In this document: positions 1-10,530 of the stretch, in pieces | Layout: every line of letters begins with the position of its first letter | Position numbering within the stretch: the stretch's first letter is position 1 | Source: Albula goreensis | Taxonomy: Eukaryota; Chordata; Actinopteri; Albuliformes; Albulidae | Assembly (NCBI GenBank): GCA_022829145.1 | Contig: CM040746.1 | Coordinates: 682,001-746,000, forward strand | Direction of reading: 5' to 3' | DNA: 64,000 bases | The notes under the pieces: model-generated | Database searches by the model: none | Told to the model about the DNA's origin: nothing | Seen by the model: only the letters and a program-made list of their open reading frames with translations | Program-made: the position numbers and the translations under genes

Positions 1-236
1 TGACCTCTGACCCTTGTGGTGCCACAGGACTTGTGAGTCTGTAGCTTGACTGTAGGGTCACCAAAAAATGGAGGAAGAGAGGGAAAGACAAGTATGTCAC
101 CCTGTCAACAAGTTCACTGCCATGTGCAATGAGAGAAGGATATATATAGAGAAAGAGAGAGAGAGAGAGAGACAAAGGAGGGTGTGTGAGGACAGGGACA
201 CACGTGGCAGTGTAGCAATGTGGCAGGTCCGGCCCT
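1..236 (-). other. neurl1b: neurl1b 3' UTR (5' part)
   Basis: Sequence following the neurl1b stop codon in the sense (minus) direction, continuing off the left edge. It contains a short (GA)n/(TC)n tract near 149-172. No AATAAA or ATTAAA is seen on the minus strand here, so the cleavage site probably lies outside the window. Its UTR status is inferred from position only. Confidence 0.7.
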
Positions 237-484
237 TCATGGGCGGTAGGTCTTGATCACGTCTTTGATTGGCCGACGGCAGATAGGGCAGCATGCATTG
301 ATCTGTCTCTTGAGCTTCTGGCCACAGTGGCTGCAGAGGCACATGTGTCCGCAGGTGTAGATGACTGTGTCCACCTCTTGGTCGAAGCACACAGTGCACT
401 CGCCACTCTTGCTGCCCATAGGCACCTCCGGTGGGGGAAAGGTCGGGGACAGGGGGGGGCTCAGTGGAGAGCTGGGCGCCGTCA
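237..484 (-). CDS. neurl1b: neurl1b coding exon 5: C-terminal RING finger
   Basis: Last coding exon, residues about 475-556, ending in TGA at 237-239. It is preceded by a good acceptor (CTCCCTTTCAG) and is entered in phase 1, the first codon base coming from exon 4. A Ser/Pro linker leads into a C3HC4 RING: Cys504, Cys507, Cys519, His521, Cys525, Cys528, Cys540, Cys543, with the core motif YTCGHMCLC followed by [14 protein letters not shown]. Known of the family: Neuralized RING domains recruit E2 enzymes and ubiquitinate the Notch ligands Delta/Jagged to promote their endocytosis in the signal-sending cell. The C-terminal KTYRP and the [11 protein letters not shown] linker resemble NEURL1B rather than NEURL1, which supports the orthologue call. 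All zinc ligands are present, so the ligase domain looks intact. Confidence 0.96.
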
Positions 485-981
485 CTGAAAGGGAGGCAAA
501 TGAAAGTCAATGACTCTAGCTTCAGATGGGCAGGTGTAGCAAAAGGCTTTTCTGTAACTTTTCACAGTACTGTGGGATGTGTGACTTTCCAACATAAAAC
601 CAGTTTAAAGGCTTTTCTGGGGCAGTTGGTGGCATAGACATTGAAGGAGCCTGTTTGCATGCATTTGCAATGTATTTTGGTGTCACTCACTCATACACAC
701 AAACCCACACACACTATACACACATATATTTAAAATACACCTACTCACACATACACAAACTGCATTTGAGTATTACACACCAACACACACAGTTACATAC
801 ATTACACACATGCGCACACGCACTCATCCAGTCTCACTCACACACATACACACACACACACTCTGTTTAAGCATCATACACATACACACACTCACACCCT
901 CATACCTAAAACATGTACATGTATACACACTCACACAAACAGACTCAACTCACACACACAAGAGCACACACATGCACTCAC
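485..981 (-). other. neurl1b: neurl1b intron 4 (497 bp)
   Basis: Phase-1 GT-AG intron with donor GTGAGT and acceptor CTCCCTTTCAG. The half next to exon 4 (about 690-970) is CA-rich on the plus strand, TG-rich in the transcript, and runs almost to the donor site. The open frames across it are simple-sequence artefacts. Confidence 0.85.
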
Positions 982-1107
982 CCAGTGAGGATTCTGAGGC
1001 AGAGGACGACCTGTTGACACTGAAGGCCATATCGGAGTCGCTGTCATCTGGAGTTCCCCTCGGCGATCCTGGAGGTGAGGTGGATGGCGGGCTGGACATT
1101 GCTGTCC
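982..1107 (-). CDS. neurl1b: neurl1b coding exon 4: Ser-rich linker
   Basis: A 126-nt exon encoding residues about 433-475 between NHR2 and the RING. The acceptor is CCCTGCAG and the donor GTGAGT; both flanking introns are phase 1, so the exon adds exactly 42 codons. The frame reads a Ser/Pro stretch followed by PDDSDSDMAFSVN and SSSASESSL, a low-complexity acidic/serine linker conserved in NEURL1B. The exon is too short to stand out by ORF length; it was found by splice-site and frame matching between the NHR2 and RING exons. The Ser/Asp-rich run could carry casein-kinase-type phosphorylation sites, but that is inference. Confidence 0.92.
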
Positions 1108-2120
1108 CTGCAGGGTGGAGAGAAAAAAATTAGCATGCTGGTGCCCTCTAAGGGTGGAATAAACCACCTGCAGCTCTCAAACCTCCAGACCTGTGCATGG
1201 TTAGTCTGGACAGACTGACACAAAGGTAGGTCCTGCATTCCAAATTTCCTCGTTTTTGTTTCTTTGAACCACTGATTATATAATGTTTTTAATTATTATG
1301 TGTAATGAATACAGGTGACAGATTGCAGGAGTTGGAGGGAGTTTTCCTCATAGAAATTTTTTTTATTTGGCCATGGCTAATGTGTTTCGGCATGAAGCCT
1401 TTTTCAGAGCACCACGATTTCACCACTCAGACTCTGAACAGTCACTTTAATAGATGGAAGAAACCAGAAACATCTCTGGCACATCAGGTTTCCTACCTCA
1501 GGCCTGCAGTGTGATTTCTGACAGGAAGGTGGAGCTATTTCAGGTTGTTGCTAATCTCTCACCCATGAGAATGATGCAGATTAATGTAGCTTTTCTGCCT
1601 CACTGTTAATCCAGTGCAAAGTCTGTGAGCTAAGTTGATGTCGCTTTCAATGACCATATTTAGCTCCTTCTACATCCAGTCTAGTGAAACCTCAGGGCAT
1701 TATACTTGTGGATCATTGAGAGAACATATTTCCATATGTTTTATTTAGCACAGATCCCAGCCAATACCCAGCTCACTAACTCCAACATTGACTGCAAGAC
1801 TTAAATCTGACTTGTGACCTGTTAGGTTTTAATCTTTCAGGAATTTTCTACTGGCTTTCAGGAGTCACGTTAGGCAAAAGTGTCTGTCACAAATGTCTTA
1901 CATAATACAGGTCAACCTTGGGGTTGGCCAAACACATGCTTGTGCTTCTCTCTTCACTCTCTTTCTTTCTCTGCTTTGTTTTGGCCATTTTTTACAGCCC
2001 TTACAAGGCCAGACACACTGCACTGGTCACATCATTATCAAGTGACGGGAGGGTTATAGGAAAGTAATAAAATTGGTCTGATGCTCCATACAAGAAAATA
2101 AACTTCAGACCCACAATATA

Positions 2121-2126
<6 letters not shown>

Positions 2127-2202
<76 letters not shown>
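2127..2202. repeat. (CA)n microsatellite
   Basis: About 38 uninterrupted CA units on the plus strand in intron 3, abutting the left end of the candidate MITE at 2206. It is pure enough to be length-polymorphic. Confidence 0.95.
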
Positions 2203-2205
<3 letters not shown>

Positions 2206-2207
<2 letters not shown>

Positions 2208-2876
2208 GGGATGTTAACAGTTAATCGGTTAACTTAATCGTTTATAGGAACATTGATCAATTAACTTTAGAGATTAAATGGTTAAATGTCAATACTAATT
2301 TCAAGGAATAGCCTGATTGTTACATTTTGTTGTTCATCAGCTACAGCGAGACATAAAAACAAATATCAAATGTGAAAACTCTTAAATTTAATATTCTTTT
2401 CTCTTACGAGCTGGGAACTCTATGTTACAGGATACGAATCCATTATCCTGTTAATGATTGTGCTTGTCTTAATAAAACCGCTCTGGTACAGAACTACACA
2501 ACTCATTTAATGTTATTTTTCATCGGTTCTTTTGTTTATTACAAAATTAATCCGCATGAATGAGAAATGGGTTTTGTTACTATCAGCACGGGAGTTTACC
2601 CATCCTGGAATACAAATGTCAGCGGTCCTCTTTCACGCAGATTTCCCAGTCAGCGAATTCGCGTTTGTATATTTTTTTAGTTATGACATTAATGTGCGAT
2701 GTGAATCCCGTTTTCTGCTTTTTGGGGCTTGTCTTGATAAAGCTTGCATAGTCTTATATAACTAATTTATTGATAGGCTTGTTTTGAGTCATTCTTTTTA
2801 TAGGATAGACTAGATATTATGCATATCAGTTCATCGTTATTAATCGATTAACTGGTTTCGACTACTGACATCCTTA
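2206..2876. mobile_element. Candidate hAT-like MITE with imperfect inverted ends
   Basis: The left end TAGGGATGTTAACAG and the reverse complement of the right end, TAAGGATGTCAGTAG, are similar. Both continue into GTTAATCGRTTAA-type sequence, so the ends form an imperfect inverted repeat of about 40 bp around an AT-rich 671-bp body with no transposase. TAGGGRTGT-type ends suggest the hAT superfamily, but I cannot find a matching 8-bp target duplication. It could also be an older composite repeat. Confidence 0.45.
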
Positions 2877-3009
2877 CAATACATCCACACACTTTTTTAT
2901 GACGAGGCAGATGAGCAAAATAGTAACTTTGTCCCTTGCAGGTGGGTTTTGGGGACCCCTGAGGCTAGGTTTTTGGGGTCCCAGGGGGTTTTGGGTGGGG
3001 ATGACATAC

Positions 3010-3702
3010 CCAGGATCCTGAGTCTGTTGACGGCTCCATGGAGGCTGAAGAAGACCCAGAGCAGCTGGGAGGAGTCGACGCAGAGCAAGCGTCCACGAGG
3101 GGCACCATTCAGGGCATGGTGGACCTCCCCACCGGGCTGTAGGGTAAAGCTCAACACGTCCCCGGCACTGGGGGGGGCAAACCCACGGTACACCACCCAG
3201 TACTCCTTCCTGTCCAGCAAAGCCTCGGGGTCTGCTGGCAGCTCGCTCGCACGCAGAGTCCCGGGGTCACATGACGTCACGCCAAAGAGCAACGCCCCAA
3301 AATACGGCAGCCCCAGGTGGCCCACCTCCATGAACAAGGTCTCCCCGACCTGCAGGGGCCGGTCTCCAAACACCAGCGTGCGGCTGCTGTCCAGGAAGTG
3401 CAGCCAGGCGACGGAGCGATCGGCGGAAAGCGCCACATCCGTGCCCCGCAGTGGGTGGAAGTGCAGGTCAGTGTCCAACAGGGGGCGCTGCGGGCTGGGG
3501 CGCTGAGGGGCAGGCCGGCTGGCGGCAGGGCTGCAGGGCGGCGGCAGCTGCGGGAGAGGGGCTATCTTGGCGGCGGCAGCCTGGTTGCTCTCAAGCTGGT
3601 TGTTGCTGTAGTTGACAGAGTCGTGGTTGCTCTGGGGCAGGTAGGCACTCAGACGCGCAGCACTCAGCCGGCTCGAACCCAGACTCTCCGCAAATGTGCT
3701 TT
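3010..3702 (-). CDS. neurl1b: neurl1b coding exon 3: linker and NHR2 domain
   Basis: A 693-nt exon encoding residues about 202-433, with acceptor CTCTCCCACAG, donor GTATGT and phase 1 on both sides. It begins with ESTFAESLGSS and a polar/Pro-rich linker (LPQSNHDSVNYSNNQLESNQ, then a Pro/Ala-rich stretch). From residue about 280 to 433 comes the second neuralized homology repeat, beginning DLHFHPLRGTDVALSADRS, with LVFGDRPLQVGETLF, FGVTSCDPGTL, LPADPEALLDRKEYWVV and LLCVDSSQLLWVFFSLHG, ending LRILG. NHR domains bind the Notch ligand intracellular tail and phosphoinositides (family knowledge). The open frame continues past both splice sites, so its outer ends are intronic read-through, not protein. 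The exon is markedly GC-rich compared with its introns, and antisense ORFs over it are shadows. Confidence 0.96.
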
Positions 3703-4593
3703 CTGTGGGAGAGGGAAGGGGGGTGTCAGCTAGGGCAGCTTCCATACAGCTTACTGCTGCACTGCTTAGTTTAAACACTGAGATACACATAAGAACACAT
3801 GAACAAGAGTACATGTGATAACAAGAACAGGTCATTTAGCACATCTTAGCGTGTGTGTGTCTGTGTGTGTGTGAGACACAGAGAGAAAGTGTATGTGGGA
3901 GAGACGGTGAGAAAGTGTGAGTATACGTGTGCTGACATTTATGCTATATGTAGATAATCTATTGATAAAGATTGGATAAATTAGACTGTCCGAATTATCA
4001 TTTCTGCACTTCATTAAGCTGGTCACATGGGTGACCACGTCCCTATGAAAGGTAATGACACGTTAGAATGGTAACCATAGTAACAAGGGCATTCATGTAA
4101 TAACACAATGGATGGTAACCATGGTGCTCATAGAATGACACATTTGGATGGTAACCATGGAGCTCAGGCCATGCATGAGCCTGCAAGAGGAAGTGATAAA
4201 GGATTTACCAAATATGGGCATGCTTCTCTCAAGACCCAAAATAAACAACTACCAACATACCCAGAGACACACACTCACATGAACTCAAACTCTCATACAG
4301 AAAACACACACTCTCCCACAAACACGCACACACTCTCCCCAAAACACGCACTCATATTTTCTCTGTTATTGTGGAATCCAATGGCTGTGAGTTGGGGGTT
4401 AAGAGAGGAGGGATGGGGCACTATGTTTTAAACACCCCTCTCTTAGGTTGGGGGCTGGCGAAAGGCTCATATAGTTTGATGTTGAGAGGCTTGGGTGGGT
4501 TTCTGTGCACTGCCTTTGGTGGGGTTCTGGGGGAAGAGGCGGAGCCCCAGAGAAAGAGGCGGCGCCCAATGTGAGGAGGCGGACCATGCTCAC
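3703..4593 (-). other. neurl1b: neurl1b intron 2 (891 bp)
   Basis: Phase-1 intron with donor GTGAGC and acceptor CTCTCCCACAG. It contains short TG-rich (3850-3930) and CA-rich (4265-4350) stretches and a repeated GGATGGTAACCATGG-type motif at about 4070-4165. No gene is seen in it. Confidence 0.85.
4062..4165. repeat. Short tandem repeat around GGTAACCATGG
   Basis: Three imperfect copies of an AATGACACATTAGAATGGTAACCAT-like unit of about 40-60 bp follow one another inside intron 2. The core GGTAACC is palindromic. It is a small decayed minisatellite. Confidence 0.55.
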
Positions 4594-5166
4594 CCAACAG
4601 CGTGACCTCCTGCGTGATGCCGTAGATGTCAATGATGGCCCAGAGCGGCCCGCACACACTTAATCCACAGTGGAACAGCACGGGTTCCCCTTCATTCACG
4701 CTGTAGAACACACGGCCATGACGGTCCGCCCAGAAGGCCAGTACACTGTCGCGCAGGGCCAGCCTCTCGGGTAGCGCCTTGGCCCAGTACCCTGGCCGCG
4801 TCACCAGGTCGGGGCAGGCGTATTTGGGGATGTCTGCGGCGGTGAGCTCGCTGGGGTCCAGACTGGTGAAGCCGAATCGCAGAGCGCCGCTCCAGCCTCC
4901 GTGCACGGCGGACAGACGCAGACGCACCTTCTGGTACAGCTGCACGGGACGCTGGCTGAACGTCACACCATTACAGAAGCTGTTTCTGCGTGTGGCACGC
5001 CGCAGTTGCCCGTCCAGCCGGATGTTCTTGCCTTTGGCGTGGGGATGGAACCGTGGCGACTCCAGGCTGAGGCTGAGGGGCGGAGCCGAGGTGCGGCGCT
5101 CCACCCCACTCCCTGGCAGGGTGTAGTACTGCCTGCTGGCCACTGGGCGGTGTTGTAGGCTTGCAT
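4594..5166 (-). CDS. neurl1b: neurl1b coding exon 2: NHR1 domain
   Basis: A 573-nt exon encoding residues about 11-202, with acceptor TTTTCTTGCAG, donor GTGAGC and phase 1 at both ends. After a short variable segment (ASLQHRPVASRQYY...) the first neuralized homology repeat starts near residue 48 with PRFHPHAKGKNIRLDGQ. It includes RRATRRNSFCNGVTFSQRP, GGWSGALRFGFTSLDPSEL, IPKYACPDLVTRPGYWAKAL, FWADRHGRVFYSVNEGEPVL and LWAIIDIYGITQEVTLL. These are characteristic NHR residues; in Neuralized proteins NHR1 recognises the NxxN motif of Delta/Jagged tails (family knowledge). The LL-E(S/A)FA junction created by splicing to exon 3 matches the NEURL1B family. Conservation and the absence of stops indicate an intact gene. 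Confidence 0.96.
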
Positions 5167-6240
5167 CTGCAAGAAAACACAGGAAAAACAAATTAGCCAC
5201 AAAAAACATGCAAAACACATTATCATACACACACGCACAAGCACACACATAAGCACATACATGGATCATTAACCTTTACACTTTGTTGAAACATTTCTGT
5301 ATGACATGAAATGGCATGACTGCCTGTGTGTAAGTAACACTCATAATTAACACTCTATAGTCACACATGCTGCACAGATACAGTTATTCCACAAGGATGC
5401 TCCAGAGTGCCTCATACATTAGACATGGACTTGCTTTCACACATTCACGCAATTACGTTCCAGCATGTTTCCAAATGTTTGCCATTAGGGCTCATTTGCT
5501 GGCTACACTTTCCAATTTGTTCTGAAATCATTTTTTTGGAGAGGAACATGTTCAAAAGAAGAGAAATCATATTCAAGTATTTACCCCTGCTTAGGGGCAA
5601 TTAAGCTGCTCGAGAGGGGTAGGGGGATGCATGGCTTTCAACAGCTGTGCAAAAAAAAAAAAAAAAAAAAAAATCAAACTACATATTATATTACAATGTA
5701 AATTAAAAATTGTGGGTTCTGTAAAAACTCATTAGAAATGTTGACCGTAAATTCTGGGATTTTTTGTCAGAGAGGAATGCTGCAACGGCAGGCTTTTAAA
5801 CAAGACATATGGATCCTTGCCGAGACACACTGTAGACCCGTCAACAGTGTTCCTGTTTTAGATCACATCAGACAGCCTGTGTGCATTCACTCATATGGCT
5901 CACAGACACCAAGGCATATTTGCATTCATGAGAACAATTCTTTTGAAAATACTTTTTATTAATAGAATAAATATTCCAGTATGCTGCGTTCTAGCAATCA
6001 TTTCACATCTATGACATTTACGGGAACTTGCGCATAAATTCAAAATGCCGAACATTTCACAACACAAGTGCCCTTTTGATCTCGAATGGTCCAGTTCACA
6101 GGAAATATTTACAAGGCTGAACACCAACAGTGATACACACCAGTCTCGGATCGTGATGGTGTATGAAGGAACCGTTTCTGTTGTTTGTGTGTGTTCTGTT
6201 TCCCTAATTGTGATGGTCTGCAAAACTGCACAGCTTTATG

Positions 6241-6241
<1 letters not shown>

Positions 6242-6273
<32 letters not shown>
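6242..6273. repeat. (GT)n microsatellite
   Basis: About 16 uninterrupted GT units on the plus strand in intron 1. Confidence 0.95.
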
Positions 6274-6274
<1 letters not shown>

Positions 6275-7034
6275 TTTATTCATACTGTTTATGGGGAATA
6301 GCAGCGGCCATAATAAAGCAGGTTACAGTTTTTTTAGCTAGCAACATCAGACTTTCAATGTCATGTTTGTTAACTACAGCACCATGTGGCTAAGTACAAT
6401 AGTTCTAATGTTGTTAGCGGTTACATAGCTCATATATCATATATATTTCTCTGTTCTGATCACCTTCTGACCACCTTAAAAGCTGTTGAAACTCAGCAGC
6501 CACAGAACATTCTGGAACAATTTAGAGCGCTTTTTCCCTTTAGAGAGACTTAAGGCTGGCTGCAGCTTAGCTTATATGTGGTTCAGTGGACAGAGCCAAA
6601 CCCCAGTGAACAGTGACACTGTGCTGTGGGAGGTTTCTGTTGATTCTAAAACATAATTTCTAGCAGTTTCCGTTTAATAAGTAATGCTGTTAACCCCTGT
6701 TCCTGAACATTAGCAGCACCAGCAGTTCTATGCATTCATCTGACACATGTCCTTACACAAAAGTGTTTATCTGCTTGGAAAGAAACACATACGGACCTGT
6801 GGTTTTCCAGTATGCTTGAAAAACAGGGAATTATATTTAAAGAGCTTAAAATGGGGTTAAGAGTGAAACAGCTAATCCCATCAGCAGCAGTCAAACTGTT
6901 TTATCGACCATACATTTTTCCCCCTCCTTAGCTTTGTTACCAATAGTTACAGGAGTGTGAAACTCTCAGCAGTATGAAATGGGGAAGGAACAGATTATTA
7001 AAACTTTCTGGACAAGGAATAACTATATAATAGA

Positions 7035-7245
7035 GGCTCATGAGCCTCCAAGTGGCTCACGCAGAATACATTCAGTTCAGTCCCAGCCAAACCATTACCT
7101 GCTATGCTTGGAGGTCCACACTGCTGGAGCAACAAACTCAGCCTTGTGTGGGAAATATACGGGTTAAACTGGTTAAGTTTATTCATCTCATCGATTCTAG
7201 TGACCGTTTCTGGTCAACCAGGTGGCTGCAGATCCATAAACAAAG
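7035..7245 (+). mobile_element. tRNA-derived SINE relic (same family as the copy at 37.24-37.62 kb)
   Basis: It shares diagnostic blocks with the copy near 37.24-37.62 kb: a tRNA-like GTGGCTCAC (A-box-like), TTCAGTCCCAGCC (B-box-like), ATTACCTGCTATG, then GGTTAAGTTT-(A/G)TT-TCTCAT and TTCTGGTCAACCAG. The heads correspond at about 65-75 percent by eye. It is truncated relative to the 37-kb copy, lacking the CATCCTC...GTGTGTCTGCAA tail. The family name is unknown to me. Confidence 0.6.
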
Positions 7246-7554
7246 TACAATCTGACTATGCAGGCTCAATCTCTCCTATAAGCCTGGTAAAAGCAGCGCA
7301 GTGGAGTGGAGTGCCAGGTTTATATTTATCTGCTGTAAGCCTGGTGAAAACAGCAAAGCTGACTACCTACCAGACACTATGACATGGGTGCCATTAAGGA
7401 ATGAAAGCCCTGAAGATTTCAGGGGGCCTGGGGCTGGACAAAGGAGCCCTAGAAATGTTAATCAGAGTCCTCAATAAACTAGGGGGCAGGTTTCATGGAT
7501 ACCCCTACTCTGAGAATTTGACCAATAATAATGGGTAATACCCATCATTCTCTC

Positions 7555-7895
7555 ACACAGAGTAAGAATCCCTAAGGTAATAGCCATGTCTCCCACACAC
7601 AGAGTAATAACCCCTGAGGTAATCGCCATCTCTCCCATACACACAGAGTAATAATCCCTGAGGTAATGGCCATCTCTCCCACACACACAGAGTAATAATC
7701 CCTGAGGTAATGGCCATCTCTCCCACACACACAGAGTAATAATCCCTGAGGTAATGGCCATCTCTCCCACACACACAGAGTAATAATCCCTGAGGTAATG
7801 GCCATCTCTCCCACACATACAGAGTAATAATCCCTGAGGTAATGGCCATCTCTCTCACACACACAGAGTAATAATCCCTGAGGTAATGTCCACGT
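7555..7895. repeat. 44-bp minisatellite, about 7 copies
   Basis: Direct tandem repeat of AGAGTAATAATCCCTGAGGT followed by AATGGCCATCTCTCCCACACAC. The unit start recurs at 7646, 7690 and 7734, exactly 44 bp apart. Inner copies are nearly identical; outer ones have diverged (ATAGCC, ATCGCC). Each unit ends in a short CA run, and the array passes directly into a long pure (CA)n tract. Because 44 is not a multiple of 3, open minus-strand frames across it are artefacts. Confidence 0.93.

Positions 7896-7982
<87 letters not shown>
7896..7982. repeat. (CA)n microsatellite
   Basis: About 43 uninterrupted CA units, directly continuous with the last 44-bp minisatellite copy and followed by a partial copy (CTAATAATCCCTGTG). 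Confidence 0.96.
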
Positions 7983-7986
<4 letters not shown>

Positions 7987-8369
7987 TAATCCCTGTGTTG
8001 ATGCCAATCCCTCTCATTCTCTTCAAGAGTAATGACCCTTGTAAAAAGTACCATCTCTGACGCACGCTATGGGCACACTGTTTTGTGTATTTCAGGGCAC
8101 AATTACTAATGCAGCTGCAGTAATAAATAAAAACACAGGACCAAACCATCACATGTGCATGGAAGTCTGCCAGCCACGAGCAGACTGAAGCTCCTGTGGG
8201 TTACACAAACACCACTGCGATTTCCAGGGCCCTGCATGCACCGGAGGGGCTGCAGGAAACATGCCTGTATAAGGGCCTCTTACCATCGCAGCCTGCCAAA
8301 CACACACAACCTGCAGTTAAATTAGGAAAGAGCTGCTCCAGAGTCACTGGCGCATGTGTACCCCTCTGC

Positions 8370-9612
8370 CCTTATATCCCCCTCTCTGACTCTGTATCCC
8401 TCTCTCCATCTCTGCATACCCATATCCCTCTCTCTGTGCTCCTCTCTCTGCCTCTGTATCCCTCTCTCTGCACCATATCCCTCTCTCTGTGCTCCACTCT
8501 CTGCCTCTGTATCCCTCTCTCTGCGCCATATCCCTCTCTCTGTGCTCCTCTCTCTGACTCTGTATCCCCCTCTCTGCACCATATCCCTCTCTCTGTGCTC
8601 CTCTCTCTGCCTCTGTATCCCTCTCTCTGCACCATATCCCTCTCTCTGTGCTCCTCTCTCTGACTCTGTATCCCTCTCTCTACATATCCCCATCTACATC
8701 TCTCTCTGCACCATATCCCTCTCTCTGTGCTCCTCTCTCTGACTCTGTATCCCTCTCTCTGCACCATATCCCTCTCTCTGTGCTCCTCTCTCTGACTCTG
8801 TATCCCTCTCTCTGCACCATATCCCTCTCTCTGTGCTCCTCTCTCTGACTCTGTATCCCTCTCTCTGCACCATATCCCTCTCTCTGTGCTCCTCTCTCTG
8901 ACTCTGTATCCCTCTCTCTGCACCATATCCCTCTCTTTGTGCTCCTCTCTCTGACTCTGTATCCCCCTCTCTGCACCATATCCCTCTCTCTGTGCTCCTC
9001 TCTCTGACTCTGTATCCCTCTCTCTGCACCATATCCCTCTCTCTGTGCTCCTCTCTCTGACTCTGTATCCCTCTCTCTGCACCATATCCCTCTCTCTGTG
9101 CTCCTCTCTCTGACTCTGTATCCCTCTCTCTGCACCATATCCCTCTCTCTGTGCTCCTCTCTCTGACTCTGTATCCCTCTCTCTGCACCATATCCCTCTC
9201 TCTGTGCTCCTCTCTGACTCTGTATCCCTCTCTCTGCACCATATCCCTCTCTCTGTGCTCCTCTCTCTGACTCTGTATCCCTCTCTCTGCACCATATCCC
9301 TCTCTCTGTGCTCCTCTCTGACTCTGTATCCCTCTCTCTGCACCATATCCCTCTCTCTGTGCTCCTCTCTCTGACTCTGTATCCCTCTCTCTGCACCATA
9401 TCCCTCTCTCTGTGCTCCTCTCTCCACCTCTGTATCCCCTCTCTGCACCATATCCCTCTCTCTGACTCTGTATCCCTCTCTCTGCACCATATCCCTCTCT
9501 CTGTGCTCCTCTCTCTGACTCTGTATCCCTCTCTCTGCACCATATCCCTCTCTCTGTGCTCCTCTCTCTGACTCTGTATCCCTCTCTCCATCTCTGCATC
9601 CCCATATCCCTC
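8370..9612. repeat. 53-bp minisatellite, about 23 copies
   Basis: Pyrimidine-rich tandem array whose plus-strand unit reads GCACCATATCCCTCTCTCTG then TGCTCCTCTCTCTGACTCTGTATCCCTCTCTCT. The GCACCAT word recurs at 8761 and 8814, giving a 53-bp period. Variants include CTGCCTCTG for CTGACTCTG at the left end, GCGCCAT, units shortened by 4 bp, and CCATCTCTGCATA caps at both ends. Since 53 = 2 mod 3, consecutive units shift frame, yet the minus strand is open in all three frames. The long Arg/Glu-rich ORFs (up to 430 codons) are therefore by-products of the repeat. Confidence 0.96.
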
Positions 9613-9626
9613 TCTCTGCTAATTCC

Positions 9627-9690
9627 ATGTCAATTTCAAGATGCTTTATTGGCAAGATATGCATTACGTCACCAAAGCAAATTGAACAAG
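9627..9690. repeat. Short interspersed fish repeat fragment (LINE 3'-end type)
   Basis: Contains CAATTTCAAGATGCTTTATT followed by GGCAAGATATG and ACCAAAGCAAATTGAACA. This resembles a widespread fish repeat tail of the form 'caatttcaaatgctttattggcatga...ccaaagca'. Assignment is from memory of that pattern only; the source element is not identified. Confidence 0.4.
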
Positions 9691-9769
9691 AAAAAATGTT
9701 AACTAATATAAATGCACTACTGTTAGTGTGTCACACTATACACATGTACAATAGATGTCTCTCTATGAA

Positions 9770-9925
9770 CACCTCTCTCTGCCTCTCTCTCTTTCCCTCT
9801 CATTTCTTCCACTCTTCCACTGCACCCTTTTCTTACTGCCTCTCTTTACTCTCTCTCTCTTTCTTTCTCCCCCTCTCTCCCTCTCTTACTCTCACTACCC
9901 CCTTTTCTCTCCTTCTCTCTCACAG
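9770..9925. repeat. Pyrimidine-rich (CT) low-complexity tract
   Basis: Long TCTCTC/CCTTTTC-type stretch downstream of the 53-bp array, without a fixed period. It may be an older decayed part of the same expansion. Confidence 0.7.
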
Positions 9926-10447
9926 TTTTCCAGACTGGGAAGAGGTCCCTGTAGTGTAGTCATCATAGTACCAGGTTTCCGTGGTTCCCAGCACCACCCC
10001 AGACTGGCTCTCATGATGTTTACAAACTCTGGAGTGTTTCCTCAATCCACCTTCAGCCTACCACTGCATTCTGGGACACAATCTTGCTTGATCCATCAAT
10101 CATTCAGTCTGTGTTTGTGTTTTTACTGAATCATTTTAAAGGGCATTTGCAGAGCTGAAAAACCCCACCGGGTGTAAAAAAATAAATAATATTCTCTCAA
10201 AAAAGCTATATAAAAGGAAAATATATGGGAAATTATGTAAGACATGTGAGTTATTATTGCATCTCAGTGACAAACTGTCTGCGCCAAGAAGTTGTTCATG
10301 TCACTGTTTTTAACAGCCCTTATCAGTGTATCAGGCTCCCAGGTGGCCAGCTACTCAGTTTGAAAGAACATGCAGGGAAAATCACAAAGACAATAACCTG
10401 AATGCTGTGAGCTGAGCACAGAACGTAAATGGCGAAAACTATACAGC

Positions 10448-10530
10448 AGAGTGGAGTATTTACAGAGTGTGGTGGAGCATTTGTGGAGTATTTACAGAGT
10501 GTGGTGGAGCATTTGTGGAGTATTTACATC
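10448..10530. repeat. 32-bp tandem duplication, about 2.5 copies
   Basis: GTGGAGTATTTACAGAGTGT followed by GGTGGAGCATTT repeats essentially perfectly, then a third partial copy (GTGGAGTATTTACA). A recent short duplication. Confidence 0.9.

Larger units (their letters stand above)
1108..3009 (-). other. neurl1b: neurl1b intron 3 (1902 bp)
   Basis: Phase-1 intron with donor GTATGT and acceptor CCCTGCAG. It carries a long (CA)n microsatellite and, right beside it, a candidate MITE (both listed separately). The remainder (1110-2120) shows no recognisable feature. Confidence 0.85.

Noticed and set aside
2949-3733. Plus-strand ORFs of 185 and 138 codons over the NHR2 exon
   Set aside because: Antisense shadows of a GC-rich coding exon.
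4421-4593. Extension of the NHR1 open frame past residue 202
   Set aside because: A GTGAGC donor at 4593 and the exon-3 phase give the conserved LL-E junction; the extension is intronic read-through.
4779-5158. Plus-strand ORFs of 115 and 85 codons over the NHR1 exon
   Set aside because: Antisense shadows of neurl1b exon 2.
237-5166. Assignment to neurl1 (NEURL1A) instead of neurl1b
   Set aside because: The Ser-rich DDSDSDM linker, [11 protein letters not shown] segment and KTYRP C-terminus fit NEURL1B; total length also agrees.
7555-9612. CRISPR-like regular direct repeats
   Set aside because: Units are contiguous tandem copies with no unique spacers, in vertebrate intronic DNA.
8372-9664. 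430-codon and two 303-codon minus-strand ORFs
   Set aside because: They are read-through of a 53-bp minisatellite in three frames, with no splice, start context or family resemblance.
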